Below are positions 5,264 through 12,179 of a stretch of DNA of 14,418 bases, one piece after another; positions within the stretch are counted from its first letter, which is position 1; every line of letters starts with the position of its first letter. Source of the stretch: Solirubrobacteraceae bacterium (lineage in GTDB: Bacteria > Actinomycetota > Thermoleophilia > Solirubrobacterales > Solirubrobacteraceae); the NCBI GenBank assembly GCA_019683665.1, contig JADGIB010000062.1, positions 1 through 14,418 on the forward strand, written 5' to 3'. The notes beneath the pieces were generated by a model that ran no database searches, was not told where the DNA came from, and saw only the letters and a list, made by a program, of their open reading frames with translations. Made by a program: the position numbers and the translations under genes.

Positions 5264-6054
5264 GCGACGGGGGCGGCCGGACGCCGGCCGGCGCGGGCCG
5301 TGCCCCCGCCCTGGAGGTGCGGCGCCTCACCGTCTCCTACGGCGCGCGGCCGGTCCTGTGGGACGTCGACGCCCGCTTCCCCGTCGGCGCGCTGTCGGCC
5401 GTCGTCGGGCCCAACGGCGCCGGCAAGTCGACGCTCCTGCGCGCCGCGCTCGGCCTCGTCGCCGCCGACGCCGGCCAGTCGCTCATCGAGGGGCGCCCCG
5501 CCCGCGCCGCCCTCGACCGCGTCGCCTACGTCCCCCAGCGCGACGCCGTCGACTGGGACTTCCCGATCTCCGTGCGCGAGGTCGTCGAGATGGGCCGCTA
5601 CCGCGCCGCCGGCTGGCTGCGCCGCGTGCCCCGCGCCGACCGCGAGATCGTCGACGCGAGCCTGGAGCGGGTCGGGATGGCGCCGTTCGCCCGCCGCCAG
5701 ATCGGCGCGCTGTCGGGCGGCCAGCGCCAGCGCGTCTTCATCGCCCGCGCGCTCGCCCAGCAGGCCCCGGTGATGCTGCTCGACGAGCCGTTCGCCGGCG
5801 TCGACGCCCGCACCGAGGCGAACCTCCTCGAGCTCCTGCGCGCGCTCTGCGGCGAGGGCCACTCGATCGTCGTCGTCCACCACGACCTCGCCACGGTGCG
5901 GGCCGCGTTCGACTGGGCGCTGCTGCTCAACGTGCGGGCGATCGCCTGCGGCCCGGTCGCCGAGGCGCTCACGACCGACACGCTGCGGCGCGCCTACGGC
6001 GGCGTCGTCGGCGCGTCGGACGCCCCGCTCGAGGAGTCGCTGTGGGCCGGCTGA
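5260..6054 (+). CDS. Metal ABC transporter ATP-binding protein
   Basis: Cytoplasmic ATPase that powers metal import with the two permeases below. 264 aa. Walker A GPNGAGKST (50-58), Q-loop Q93 in VAYVPQRD, signature LSGGQRQR (151-158), Walker B VMLLDEP (171-177) and H-loop H208 in VVVHHDL are all intact. The VPQRDAVDWDFPISVREVVEMGRY segment (91-114) is typical of the TroB/MntB/ZnuC group. The GTG start at 5260 overlaps the lipoprotein stop as GTGA, so translation is coupled. An alternative later start would remove the poorly conserved Gly-rich N-terminus (2-16), but the overlap supports 5260. Its stop overlaps the first permease by 13 nt. Confidence 0.94.
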   Translation: MSDGGGRTPAGAGRAPALEVRRLTVSYGARPVLWDVDARFPVGALSAVVGPNGAGKSTLLRAALGLVAADAGQSLIEGRPARAALDRVAYVPQRDAVDWDFPISVREVVEMGRYRAAGWLRRVPRADREIVDASLERVGMAPFARRQIGALSGGQRQRVFIARALAQQAPVMLLDEPFAGVDARTEANLLELLRALCGEGHSIVVVHHDLATVRAAFDWALLLNVRAIACGPVAEALTTDTLRRAYGGVVGASDAPLEESLWAG

Positions 6055-7298
6055 TCGACCTCCTGCCGCTCAGCTACACGAACGCCGTCGTCCTCGTCGG
6101 CGCGGTCGTGCTCGGCGTCACCGCCGGCGTGCTCGGCGCGTTCGCCGTCCTGCGCGAGCGCAGCCTCATCGGCGACGCGCTCTCGCACGCCGCGCTGCCC
6201 GGCGTCGCCATCGCGTTCCTGTTCACCGGCGCCAAGGACGCGACCTCGCTCGGGGCCGGCGCCGCGATCGCCTGCGTCGCCGCCGCCGTCCTCATCGTCC
6301 TCATCGAGCGCACCGGCCGCCTGCGGCCCGACGCGGCGATCGGCGCCGTGCTCGCCGGCTTCTTCTCGCTGGGCATCGTCCTGCTCACGTACCTGGCGAA
6401 CTTCAACAACGCCAACCAGGCCGGCCTCGACCAGTACCTGTTCGGACAGGCCGCCGGGCTGCTCGAGCGCGACGTCAACGTCATGGCCGCGCTGTGCGCG
6501 GCGTCGCTGCTGGCCGTCGCGGTCGCGTTCCGGCCGCTGAAGACCACGCTCTTCGACCCGCAGTTCGCCGCGTCGGCCGGCCTGCCCGTCCGCACGATCG
6601 AGCTGGCGATGACCGCGATGCTCGTCGTCGCCGTCGTCGTCGGGATCCGCACCGTCGGGGCGATCCTCATGGTCGCCCTGCTCGTCGTCCCGACGGTGAC
6701 CGCCCGCCAGCTCGCCGACCGCCTCGGCGTCGTCCTCGTCCTCGCCGGCGTCGTCGGGGCCGCCGTCGGCGGCGCCGGGGCGCTCGTCTCCCAGTCGGCC
6801 GAGCTGCCGACCGGCCCGGTCATCGTGCTGTGCGGGTTCGGCGTGGCGACCGCGGCGGTGCTGCTCGCCCCGCGGCGCGGCGTCCTGTGGCTCGCGCGCC
6901 GGCGCCTGGCCGACCGCCGCCGCCGGCTCGTCGAGGGCGTCCTCGTCGACCTCGAGACCGCCCTGCACGCCGGGCCGCCGCCGACCGCCCGGGAGCTCGC
7001 GCTCGCCGGCGGCCGCCCGCCGCGGGCGGTGGCGCGCGCGCTGCGCCACCTCGACCGCGCCGGGATGCTCACCCGCGACGGCGACCGCGTCCTGCTGTCG
7101 GAGACCGGCGCCGCAGCCGCGCACGCGCTCCTCGAGCGGCGCGAGCTGTGGAGCCTGTGGCTCGAGCACGGCTGGCGCCTGGCGCTCCCGGACGCCCGCG
7201 AGCCCGACCCCACCGACGTGCGCGCCAGCCTCGGGGACGACGTCGTCGAGCGGCTCCGCGCGCTCGCCGTCGCCGGCGGACCGGAGGCGGGCCGGTGA
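6042..7298 (+). CDS. Metal ABC transporter permease fused to a DtxR-like winged-helix domain
   Basis: 418 aa, about 120-130 longer than a plain permease of this family. Residues 1-285 are an ABC-3 type membrane protein with about 8-9 hydrophobic helices. It carries DALSHAALPG (45-54), FDPQFA (171-176) and the RTVGAILMVALLVVPTVTARQLADRL block (203-228). After a basic stretch (286-296), residues 296-410 match the DtxR/MntR layout: a winged helix (LVDLETALHAGPPPTARELA ... RALRHLDRAGMLTRDGDRVLLSETG, 301-356) and then the dimerisation-like helices (LLERRELWSLWLEHGW; DPTDVRASLGDDVVERL). By eye-alignment the DtxR metal ligands are not kept: H79, E83, C102, E105 and H106 fall at R367, S371, T391, R394 and A395. 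The GTG start at 6042 overlaps the ATPase by 13 nt; other starts further in would cut the first helix. The stop overlaps the next gene as GTGA. Confidence 0.9.
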   Translation: MGRLIDLLPLSYTNAVVLVGAVVLGVTAGVLGAFAVLRERSLIGDALSHAALPGVAIAFLFTGAKDATSLGAGAAIACVAAAVLIVLIERTGRLRPDAAIGAVLAGFFSLGIVLLTYLANFNNANQAGLDQYLFGQAAGLLERDVNVMAALCAASLLAVAVAFRPLKTTLFDPQFAASAGLPVRTIELAMTAMLVVAVVVGIRTVGAILMVALLVVPTVTARQLADRLGVVLVLAGVVGAAVGGAGALVSQSAELPTGPVIVLCGFGVATAAVLLAPRRGVLWLARRRLADRRRRLVEGVLVDLETALHAGPPPTARELALAGGRPPRAVARALRHLDRAGMLTRDGDRVLLSETGAAAAHALLERRELWSLWLEHGWRLALPDAREPDPTDVRASLGDDVVERLRALAVAGGPEAGR

Positions 7299-8212
7299 GC
7301 GACGGCCTGGCGATCGTCGTCACCGCGCTGCTCGTCGCGACCGCGACCGGCCTGCTCGGCCCGTTCCTCGTCCTGCGCCGCCAGGCCCTCATGTCCGACG
7401 CCGTGTCGCACGCGGTGCTGCCCGGCATCGTCCTCGTCTTCGTCCTGTTCGGCACCCGCGCGCCGCTGCCGGTCATCCTCGGCGCCGGCGTCTTCGCGGT
7501 CCTGTGCGTCCTGGCGATCGACGCGTTCCGGGCCTCTGGCCTCGTGCGCTCCGACGCGGCGATCGGGCTCGTCTTCCCGACGCTGTTCGCGCTCGGCGTC
7601 ATCGGCATCAACACGTTCGCCAGCGGCGCCCACATCGACCTCGACGCGACGATCTACGGCGAGATCGCGTTCTCGCCGTTCCGCACGACCGAGGTCCTCG
7701 GCGTCGAGGTCGCCCGCTCGATCCCGATCCTCGGGGCGGTCGCGCTCGTCAACCTCGTCCTCGTCGCCGCGCTCTGGAAGGAGCTGAAGGTCACGACGTT
7801 CGACCCCGAGTTCGCGCGCACGACCGGCTTCGCGCCGCGGCTCGTCTCGCGCCTGCTGCTGCTGGCGGTCGCGGTCACCGCGGTCGTCTCGTTCGAGTCC
7901 GTCGGGGCGATCCTCGTCGTGACGATGCTCATCGTCCCGGCCGCCGCGGCGCGGATGCTCACCGACCGGCTCGCGCCGATGGTCGCGGTCACGCTCGCGA
8001 TCGGCTGGGCGTCGGCCGCCGGCGGCTACGCGACCGCGGTCGAGCTCGACGCCTCGATCGCCGGGGCGATGGGCATGATCGCCGCCGGCGCCTTCGCCGC
8101 CGCGCTCCTGCTCGCGCCCCGCCACGGCGTGCTCGCCCGGCTCGCGCAGCGCCGGCGCGCCCGCCGGCGGGTCGCCGCCGCGCTCGCGTCCGGGCGTCCG
8201 TCGCGGCCGTGA
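7295..8212 (+). CDS. Metal ABC transporter permease, second subunit
   Basis: 305-aa inner-membrane protein of the ABC-3 family, expected to pair with the preceding permease as a heterodimer (as TroC/TroD do). It has about 8 hydrophobic helices and the conserved blocks DAVSHAVLPGI (35-45), SDAAIGLVFPTLFALGVI (86-103), FDPEFARTTGF (169-179) and ESVGAILVVTMLIVPAAAAR (201-220). It ends in a basic tail (RRRARRRVAAALASGRPSRP) with no fused regulator domain, in contrast to the first permease. The GTG start at 7295 overlaps the upstream stop by 4 bp. The junction CGGTGAGCGACGG is identical to that at the ATPase start. Last gene of the operon. Confidence 0.92.
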   Translation: MSDGLAIVVTALLVATATGLLGPFLVLRRQALMSDAVSHAVLPGIVLVFVLFGTRAPLPVILGAGVFAVLCVLAIDAFRASGLVRSDAAIGLVFPTLFALGVIGINTFASGAHIDLDATIYGEIAFSPFRTTEVLGVEVARSIPILGAVALVNLVLVAALWKELKVTTFDPEFARTTGFAPRLVSRLLLLAVAVTAVVSFESVGAILVVTMLIVPAAAARMLTDRLAPMVAVTLAIGWASAAGGYATAVELDASIAGAMGMIAAGAFAAALLLAPRHGVLARLAQRRRARRRVAAALASGRPSRP

Positions 8213-8228
8213 CGCCTGGTTTCGCGCC

Positions 8229-8244
8229 CGGGCGGGTATGCCCG
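8229..8244 (+). terminator. Weak hairpin after the metal-transport operon
   Basis: CGGGC (8229-8233), 6-nt loop, GCCCG (8240-8244), 17 bp after the last permease. The stem is only 5 bp and has no T-tract, so it is a candidate at best. A TAT-containing stretch in the loop could instead belong to the promoter of the next small gene. Confidence 0.25.
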
Positions 8245-8275
8245 TCGGTGACCACGACCACAGGAGGCGCATCGC

Positions 8276-8443
8276 ATGGCGGCAGAGGGACGCGGAGGCA
8301 GCATCGGCGGCATCAGCCTGGGCGGGATCCTGGTGATCGTCGGCATCGTGCTGATGATCGTCTGGAGCTTCTGGATCGGGCTCATCATCGCCCTCGTCGG
8401 GCTCGTCGCCTTCGGCGGCTTCGCGAAGGGCAAGTGGTACTGA
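8276..8443 (+). CDS. 55-aa small membrane protein, unknown function
   Basis: A short gene easily missed by length cut-offs. ATG 8276 follows a perfect AGGAGG at 8262-8267 with an 8-nt gap, the best ribosome-binding site in the window. The product has a polar glycine-rich start (MAAEGRGGSIGG), then two adjacent hydrophobic segments (about 13-29 and 33-50) separated by the aromatic stretch WSFW, and ends FAKGKWY. It could be a two-helix hairpin or one long helix. It resembles the general class of small actinobacterial integral membrane peptides, but I do not assign a family. It lies 63 bp after the metal transporter and is convergent with the nuclease gene. Whether it works with the transporter is unknown. 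Confidence 0.75.
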   Translation: MAAEGRGGSIGGISLGGILVIVGIVLMIVWSFWIGLIIALVGLVAFGGFAKGKWY

Positions 8444-8463
8444 CCGGGCGCTGACCGGGCCGC

Positions 8464-8973
8464 TCAGCAGGCCCGCCACAGGCCGCGCCGGGCTTCGTGC
8501 GCCTCGCGCTGCAGGCGCGCGAAGCGCTCGGCGAAGCGGACGTTCGGCGGGACCGTCAGCGTCCGCGCGTAGCCGCGGCGGATGAGCTCCGCGTTGACGA
8601 ACAGGCCGTCGCCGGCGCGGTAGACGTAGGCGAGCAGGCGCCCGTAGCGGTCGCGGCGCTCGACGTCGAAGCGCAGCTTCACGTCCTCGCCCTCGACGAG
8701 GCGGGCGTTGAACGCCGACGCCTTCTTGGCGAAGCACTGGACCGGCGTGCCCGGCTTGACCGACTCGGGCGTGTCGACGCCGATGTAGCGGACGGTCTCG
8801 TCGGTGCCGTCGAGGTCGACGTGGATCGTGTCCCCGTCGACGACCCGGGTGACCTCGGCCCGCACGCCGGCGGGCGAGGCGTCGTCGCGCTGGAGCGCGA
8901 GCCGGCCGCCGAGGACGGCGGCCACCAGCACGACGAGGATGAGGACGACGCGGCGCGGAAGCATCCCGGCCAC
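8464..8973 (-). CDS. Thermonuclease-like (SNase domain) membrane-anchored or secreted nuclease
   Basis: 169 aa with an N-terminal hydrophobic segment (9-23, VVLILVVLVAAVLGG) after an Arg pair, so it is exported or anchored; no lipobox is seen. The SNase domain starts at about 38, with VVDGDTIHVDLDG (44-56; D46, D48) and RYIGVDTPES (62-71). Residues corresponding to S. aureus nuclease Ca ligands and catalytic residues are kept: D67, T68, E70, R62 and R112 (RDRYGRLLAYVY). FVNAELIRRGYA (125-136) is the usual closing motif. It should cut DNA and RNA in a Ca-dependent manner outside the cytoplasm. The frame opens at GTG 8973; an ATG three codons later (8964) is equally good and neither has a Shine-Dalgarno. 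It is convergent with the 55-aa gene. Confidence 0.88.
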   Translation of the reverse strand: MAGMLPRRVVLILVVLVAAVLGGRLALQRDDASPAGVRAEVTRVVDGDTIHVDLDGTDETVRYIGVDTPESVKPGTPVQCFAKKASAFNARLVEGEDVKLRFDVERRDRYGRLLAYVYRAGDGLFVNAELIRRGYARTLTVPPNVRFAERFARLQREAHEARRGLWRAC

Positions 8974-8996
8974 CGTGCCAGACGGGGCGGCCGGGA

Positions 8997-9012
8997 TGCA
9001 GCGCGCGTTGCA
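8997..9012 (-). terminator. Hairpin downstream of the aldolase gene
   Basis: TGCAGCGCGCGTTGCA is self-complementary apart from one G-T pair, and G8994-G8995 pair with C9014-C9015 across a mismatch. It begins 7 bp past the aldolase stop on the minus strand and precedes the nuclease gene. It has no T-tract. The loop must open a few of the central pairs. Confidence 0.4.
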
Positions 9013-9018
9013 GCCGCG

Positions 9019-10098
9019 TCAGGCGATCGTGACCTCGTCGGAGAGGTAGACGTCCTGGATCGCGTGCAGGAGGGCGATGCCCTCGTCCATCGGGCGCTGG
9101 AACGCCTTGCGGCCCGAGATCAGGCCGGCGCCGCCCGCCCGCTTGTTGATGACCGCGGTGCGCACGGCCTCGGCGAGGTCGGTCGCGCCCGACGAGGCGC
9201 CGCCCGAGTTGATGAGCGGGGCGCGGCCCATGTAGCAGTTGACGACCTGCCAGCGGGTGAGGTCGATCGGGTTGTCGGTCGTCAGCTCCTCGTAGACGAG
9301 CTTGCTCGTCTTGCCGTAGCCGCTGCCCATGGCCGGGTAGCCGCCGTTGTTCTCCGGCAGCTTCTGCTTGATGATGTCGGCCTCGATCGTCACGCCCAGG
9401 TGGTTGGCCTGGCCGGTGAGGTCGGCCGAGACGTGGTAGTCGACGCCGTCCTTCTTGAAGGCCGGGTTGCGCAGGTAGCACCACAGGACGGTGAACATCC
9501 CGAGGCGATGCGCCTCCTCGAAGGCGCGCGAGACCTCGACGATCTGGCGGTTGCTCTGCTCGGACCCGTAGTAGATCGTCGCGCCGACGCCGGCCGCGCC
9601 CAGCTCGTGGGCGCGCTGGACGGTCGCGAACATCGTCTGGTCGTACTCGTTCGGGTACGTCAGCAGCTGGTTGTGGTTCAGCTTGACGATGAACGGGAAC
9701 TTGTGCGCCCACCTGCGGCTGACCGCGCCGAGGACGCCGACGGTCGAGGCGAACGCGTTGCAGCCGCCCTCGACGGCGAGCTTGACCAGGTTCTCGGGGT
9801 CGAAGTAGATCGGGTTCGGCGCGAACGACGCGGCGCCCGAGTGCTCGATGCCCTGGTCGACCGGGAGGATCGAGAAGTAGCCGGTGCCGGCCAGGCGGCC
9901 GGTGTTGAGCATCCACTCGAAGTTGCGCAGCACGTTCGGCGACCGGTCGGTCTGCACGAGGACGCGGTCGACGAAGTCCGGGCCCGGCAGGTGCAGGTTG
10001 GCCTTGTCGACCGTCTTGCACTCGTGCTCGAGCAGGGTGGAGGCCTCGTCGCCGAGCAGCTCCTCGAGTCGGGAGGTGGTCATCTCAGTTGCGGCCAC
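9019..10098 (-). CDS. fbaB: Class I fructose-bisphosphate aldolase (FbaB/DhnA type)
   Basis: Cleaves fructose 1,6-bisphosphate to dihydroxyacetone phosphate and glyceraldehyde 3-phosphate through a lysine Schiff base, without a metal; cytosolic. 359 aa, close to E. coli FbaB (350). Recognisable blocks are SILPVDQGIEHS (76-87), the FAPNPIYFDPENLVKLAVEG segment (92-111), VKLNHNQLLTYPNEYDQ (138-154), ADIIKQKLPENNGGY (240-254) with the expected Schiff-base lysine K244, QVVNCYMGRAPLINSGG (284-300) and AVINKRAGGAGLISGRKAF (315-333). The end, QDVYLSDEVTIA, is nearly that of E. coli. The GTG start at 10098 is supported by GAGGAG (plus-strand 10105-10110) 6 nt upstream; an internal ATG at 10083 is less well placed. 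A TAGTCT box upstream (10135-10140) implies a leader of about 30 nt. Confidence 0.95.
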   Translation of the reverse strand: MAATEMTTSRLEELLGDEASTLLEHECKTVDKANLHLPGPDFVDRVLVQTDRSPNVLRNFEWMLNTGRLAGTGYFSILPVDQGIEHSGAASFAPNPIYFDPENLVKLAVEGGCNAFASTVGVLGAVSRRWAHKFPFIVKLNHNQLLTYPNEYDQTMFATVQRAHELGAAGVGATIYYGSEQSNRQIVEVSRAFEEAHRLGMFTVLWCYLRNPAFKKDGVDYHVSADLTGQANHLGVTIEADIIKQKLPENNGGYPAMGSGYGKTSKLVYEELTTDNPIDLTRWQVVNCYMGRAPLINSGGASSGATDLAEAVRTAVINKRAGGAGLISGRKAFQRPMDEGIALLHAIQDVYLSDEVTIA

Positions 10099-10134
10099 AA
10101 CGATCTCCTCTGAACGATTCCTGGCGTTGATCGC

Positions 10135-10140
10135 AGACTA
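10135..10140 (-). promoter_or_regulatory. Candidate -10 box (TAGTCT) for fbaB
   Basis: AGACTA on the plus strand reads GGGTAGTCT with its flank on the minus strand. Transcription would start near 10128, giving a leader of roughly 30 nt that contains the GAGGAG Shine-Dalgarno. It mirrors GGGTAGCCT at 10161-10169 on the other strand, so the two promoters overlap back to back. Confidence 0.45.
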
Positions 10141-10163
10141 CCCCGGGTCCCCCGCCTTCCGGG

Positions 10164-10169
10164 TAGCCT
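10164..10169 (+). promoter_or_regulatory. Candidate -10 box (TAGCCT) for ybdK
   Basis: TAGCCT, preceded by GGG, ends 12 nt before the ATG at 10182, giving a leader of only a few bases and no Shine-Dalgarno. Its -35 region would overlap the fbaB -10 (10135-10140). The mirror-image CTACCC/GGGTAG repeat seen here is explained by the two promoters. Confidence 0.4.
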
Positions 10170-10181
10170 CCGCGCCAAGCC

Positions 10182-11282
10182 ATGGACCATTCCTTCTCCG
10201 GGCCCAACTTCACGATCGGTGTGGAGGAGGAGCTCATGATCGTCGACGGCGAGACGATGGACCTCGTGAACGCCGTCGAGGCGCTCCTCGAGGACGCTCC
10301 GGTCGGCGCGATCAAGCCCGAGCTCATGGAGTCGGTGCTCGAGGTCTCGACCGACCCGTGCCGGACCGCCGGCGAGGTCGCCGACCAGCTGCGCGCGCTG
10401 CGCGGGCGGGTCCGCGAGACCGCCGCGGGCAAGGGGCTGGCGATCGCCTCGGCGGGCACGCACCCGTTCGCGCTCTGGGAGGACCAGCGGATCGTGGCGC
10501 GCCACCGCTACCGCGAGCTCATCCAGGCGCTGCGCTTCGTCGCCCGCCAGGAGCTCATCTTCGGCATGCACGTCCACGTCGGGCTCGACGACCCCGACAA
10601 GGCGATCCACGTCGCCAACGGGATGCGCGTCCACGTGCCGGTCCTGCTCGCGCTCAGCGCGAACTCGCCGTTCTGGCGCGGCGACTCGACCGGGATGCAG
10701 TCGACGCGCACCCCGATCTTCCGCGCCTTCCCGCGGGTCGGGATCCCGCCGACGTTCCGCGACTGGGACGACTACGAGCGGCGCGTCGAGTTCATGATCC
10801 GCGCCGGCGTCATCGAGGACTACACCTGGCTCTGGTACGACGTCCGCCCGCACCCGCAGTTCGGGACCGTCGAGATCCGGGCCATGGACTGCCAGACGCG
10901 GGTCGAGCACACGGTCGCGATCGCCGCGCTCGTGCAGGCGATGGTCAAGGAGCTGGCCGAGCACCACGACGCCCACCGGACGTTCACCGACTACCCGTGG
11001 GAGATGCTCGACGAGAACAAGTGGCTGGCCTCCCGCCACGGCCTCGACGGCGAGCTCGTCGACCTCCCGGGCGACGACCGCGTCCCGACGAGGACCCTGG
11101 CCAGGCGGCTGCTCGACCGGCTCACCGAGCACGCCCAGGACCTCGGCTCGGCCGACGCGCTGGAGGGCATCCGCGACCTCCTGGCCCGCGGCAACGGCGC
11201 CTCCCGGCAGATGACCGTGTGGGAGGCCAACCACGACCTGCGCGAGGTCATGGTCGAGCTCGTCGAGGCCACGGGCGCCTAG
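10182..11282 (+). CDS. ybdK: YbdK-type carboxylate-amine ligase (glutamate-cysteine ligase 2 family)
   Basis: ATP-grasp-like glutamate-cysteine ligase fold enzyme of the GCS2 family. Characterised members ligate glutamate to an amine such as cysteine, often weakly; the true substrate here is unknown. 366 aa, the usual size. Signatures are FTIGVEEELMIVD (10-22), the Mg/ATP-binding acidic motif, KPELMESVLEVSTDPC (45-60), FGMHVHVGLDDPD (127-139), LSANSPFWRGDSTGMQSTR (158-176) and RPHPQFGTVEIRAMDCQTR (222-240). Soluble. High-GC actinobacteria generally use mycothiol rather than glutathione, so synthesis of gamma-glutamylcysteine for another purpose (for example ergothioneine-type chemistry) is possible but unsupported here. 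It is transcribed divergently from fbaB and followed by a strong hairpin. Confidence 0.9.
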   Translation: MDHSFSGPNFTIGVEEELMIVDGETMDLVNAVEALLEDAPVGAIKPELMESVLEVSTDPCRTAGEVADQLRALRGRVRETAAGKGLAIASAGTHPFALWEDQRIVARHRYRELIQALRFVARQELIFGMHVHVGLDDPDKAIHVANGMRVHVPVLLALSANSPFWRGDSTGMQSTRTPIFRAFPRVGIPPTFRDWDDYERRVEFMIRAGVIEDYTWLWYDVRPHPQFGTVEIRAMDCQTRVEHTVAIAALVQAMVKELAEHHDAHRTFTDYPWEMLDENKWLASRHGLDGELVDLPGDDRVPTRTLARRLLDRLTEHAQDLGSADALEGIRDLLARGNGASRQMTVWEANHDLREVMVELVEATGA

Positions 11283-11310
11283 CCGGGCCCGCCCGGCGGG
11301 GGCGGTCCGA

Positions 11311-11331
11311 GGCCGCGGGGCGCCCGCGGCC
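11311..11331 (+). terminator. Strong hairpin after ybdK
   Basis: GGCCGCGGG (11311-11319) pairs perfectly with CCCGCGGCC (11323-11331) around a 3-nt loop. A second GC-rich repeat (GCCGGGC 11282-11288 with GCCCGGC 11291-11297) begins at the stop codon. There is no T-tract. The TATCAT box of the next gene starts 2 bp after the stem, so terminator and promoter abut. Confidence 0.6.
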
Positions 11332-11332
11332 G

Positions 11333-11338
11333 TATCAT
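11333..11338 (+). promoter_or_regulatory. Candidate -10 box (TATCAT), leaderless
   Basis: TATCAT ends 9 nt before the ATG at 11348, with no Shine-Dalgarno in between. The terminator stem of ybdK occupies the spacer, so a canonical -35 would lie inside that stem. Confidence 0.5.
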
Positions 11339-11347
11339 CGGTCGCAC

Positions 11348-12157
11348 ATGGCACGCGGGGCGGATCTCTTCGTCGTCTGCAAGAACTGCGGGTCCGAGGT
11401 CAGCCCGTACGTGACCGAGTGCCCGTACTGCGGACAGCGCGTGCGCAAGCGGGCGCCGAAGATCGAGCGCGGCGGCCCGAAGGCCGACCCGATCCCCAAG
11501 CCGCGGCGGCGCCGCCGGCGGTCGCCGGGGACGCGGGGGCGCTTCCAGCGCCTGCGCCCGGCCGCCGACGCCTCGTCGCTGAGCGAGCGCCCCGTCGCGA
11601 CGATCGCGCTCGTCGCCGCCTCGTTCCTCGTCTACCTCGTCTACTTCGCCGGGGCGTTCGCGGCCGCCGACGTCATCGTCGTCGGCAAGCTCGACGGGGA
11701 CTGGTGGAAGCTCGTCACCGCCCCGTTCCTCCACGTCGGCAGCGGCGGCGGGATCGTCCTCGCCGGCGGCGCCTACCAGTTCGCGACGATGGTGGCCGTC
11801 GGCATCTACGGCACGCTGCTGGAGCGCCGCCACGGCCCGGTCGCCGTCCTCCTCGTCGCGCTCCTGTCGGGGGCGGGCGGGATGCTCGTCGCCGCCGCGA
11901 TCGAGACCTTCCCGATCGCCGCGGGCGCGAACGGGCTGGCGCTCGGCCTGCTCGCCGCCTGGGTCGTCCCCGACCTGCTGGCCTGGCGGCGCAACCGCGC
12001 CTACGAGGGCGACCTGCTCGGCACCGCGGTCATCGCCGCCGTCCTGCTGCTCATGCCGGTCGCCGTCGAGCCCGCGAACGCGTACGCGGGCGTCGCCGGC
12101 GGCCTCATCGGCCTCCTGCTCGGCTTCCCGCTCGCCCGCGTCGCGGCCCGCACGTGA
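11348..12157 (+). CDS. Zinc-ribbon / rhomboid-fold membrane protein, probably proteolytically inactive
   Basis: 269 aa. The N-terminus is a four-cysteine zinc ribbon (CKNCG and CPYCG: C11, C14, C25, C28), followed by a basic linker (about 31-70, with six consecutive Arg) and a rhomboid-like membrane domain of about six helices (about 83-265). Family landmarks are GDWWKLVTAPFLHVG (117-131), IYGTLLERRHGPV (153-165), PIAAGANGLALGLLAAW (189-205) and YAGVAGGLIGLLLG (246-259). In active rhomboids the fourth-helix motif is GxSG and the sixth helix carries the catalytic His. Here these positions read GANG (N195) and V249, so both dyad residues look replaced. Automated tools would probably call it a rhomboid protease. 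The zinc ribbon would face the cytoplasm. It is the first gene after a strong hairpin and starts leaderless behind TATCAT. Confidence 0.85.
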   Translation: MARGADLFVVCKNCGSEVSPYVTECPYCGQRVRKRAPKIERGGPKADPIPKPRRRRRRSPGTRGRFQRLRPAADASSLSERPVATIALVAASFLVYLVYFAGAFAAADVIVVGKLDGDWWKLVTAPFLHVGSGGGIVLAGGAYQFATMVAVGIYGTLLERRHGPVAVLLVALLSGAGGMLVAAAIETFPIAAGANGLALGLLAAWVVPDLLAWRRNRAYEGDLLGTAVIAAVLLLMPVAVEPANAYAGVAGGLIGLLLGFPLARVAART

Positions 12158-12164
12158 GGCCGGG

Positions 12165-12170
12165 TATCGT
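12165..12170 (+). promoter_or_regulatory. Candidate -10 box (TATCGT), leaderless
   Basis: GGGTATCGT precedes the GTG at 12180 by 9 nt. No Shine-Dalgarno is present. It is the same hexamer as at 2562-2567. Confidence 0.5.
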
Positions 12171-12179
12171 GGCGGGCCG

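Noticed and set aside
8441..8460. Direct repeat TGACCGGGC (8441-8449 and 8452-8460)
   Set aside because: Only two 9-mers in GC-rich sequence at a gene end; no array and no further copies seen, so no evidence of a mobile element or CRISPR.
6074..10021. A minus-strand open frame of over 1300 codons opposite the metal operon and the aldolase gene
   Set aside because: It is the antisense shadow of genes with strong family matches; its translation is repetitive Arg/Asp/Gly/Ala typical of antisense reading in very GC-rich DNA, and part of it runs over the aldolase in a wrong frame.
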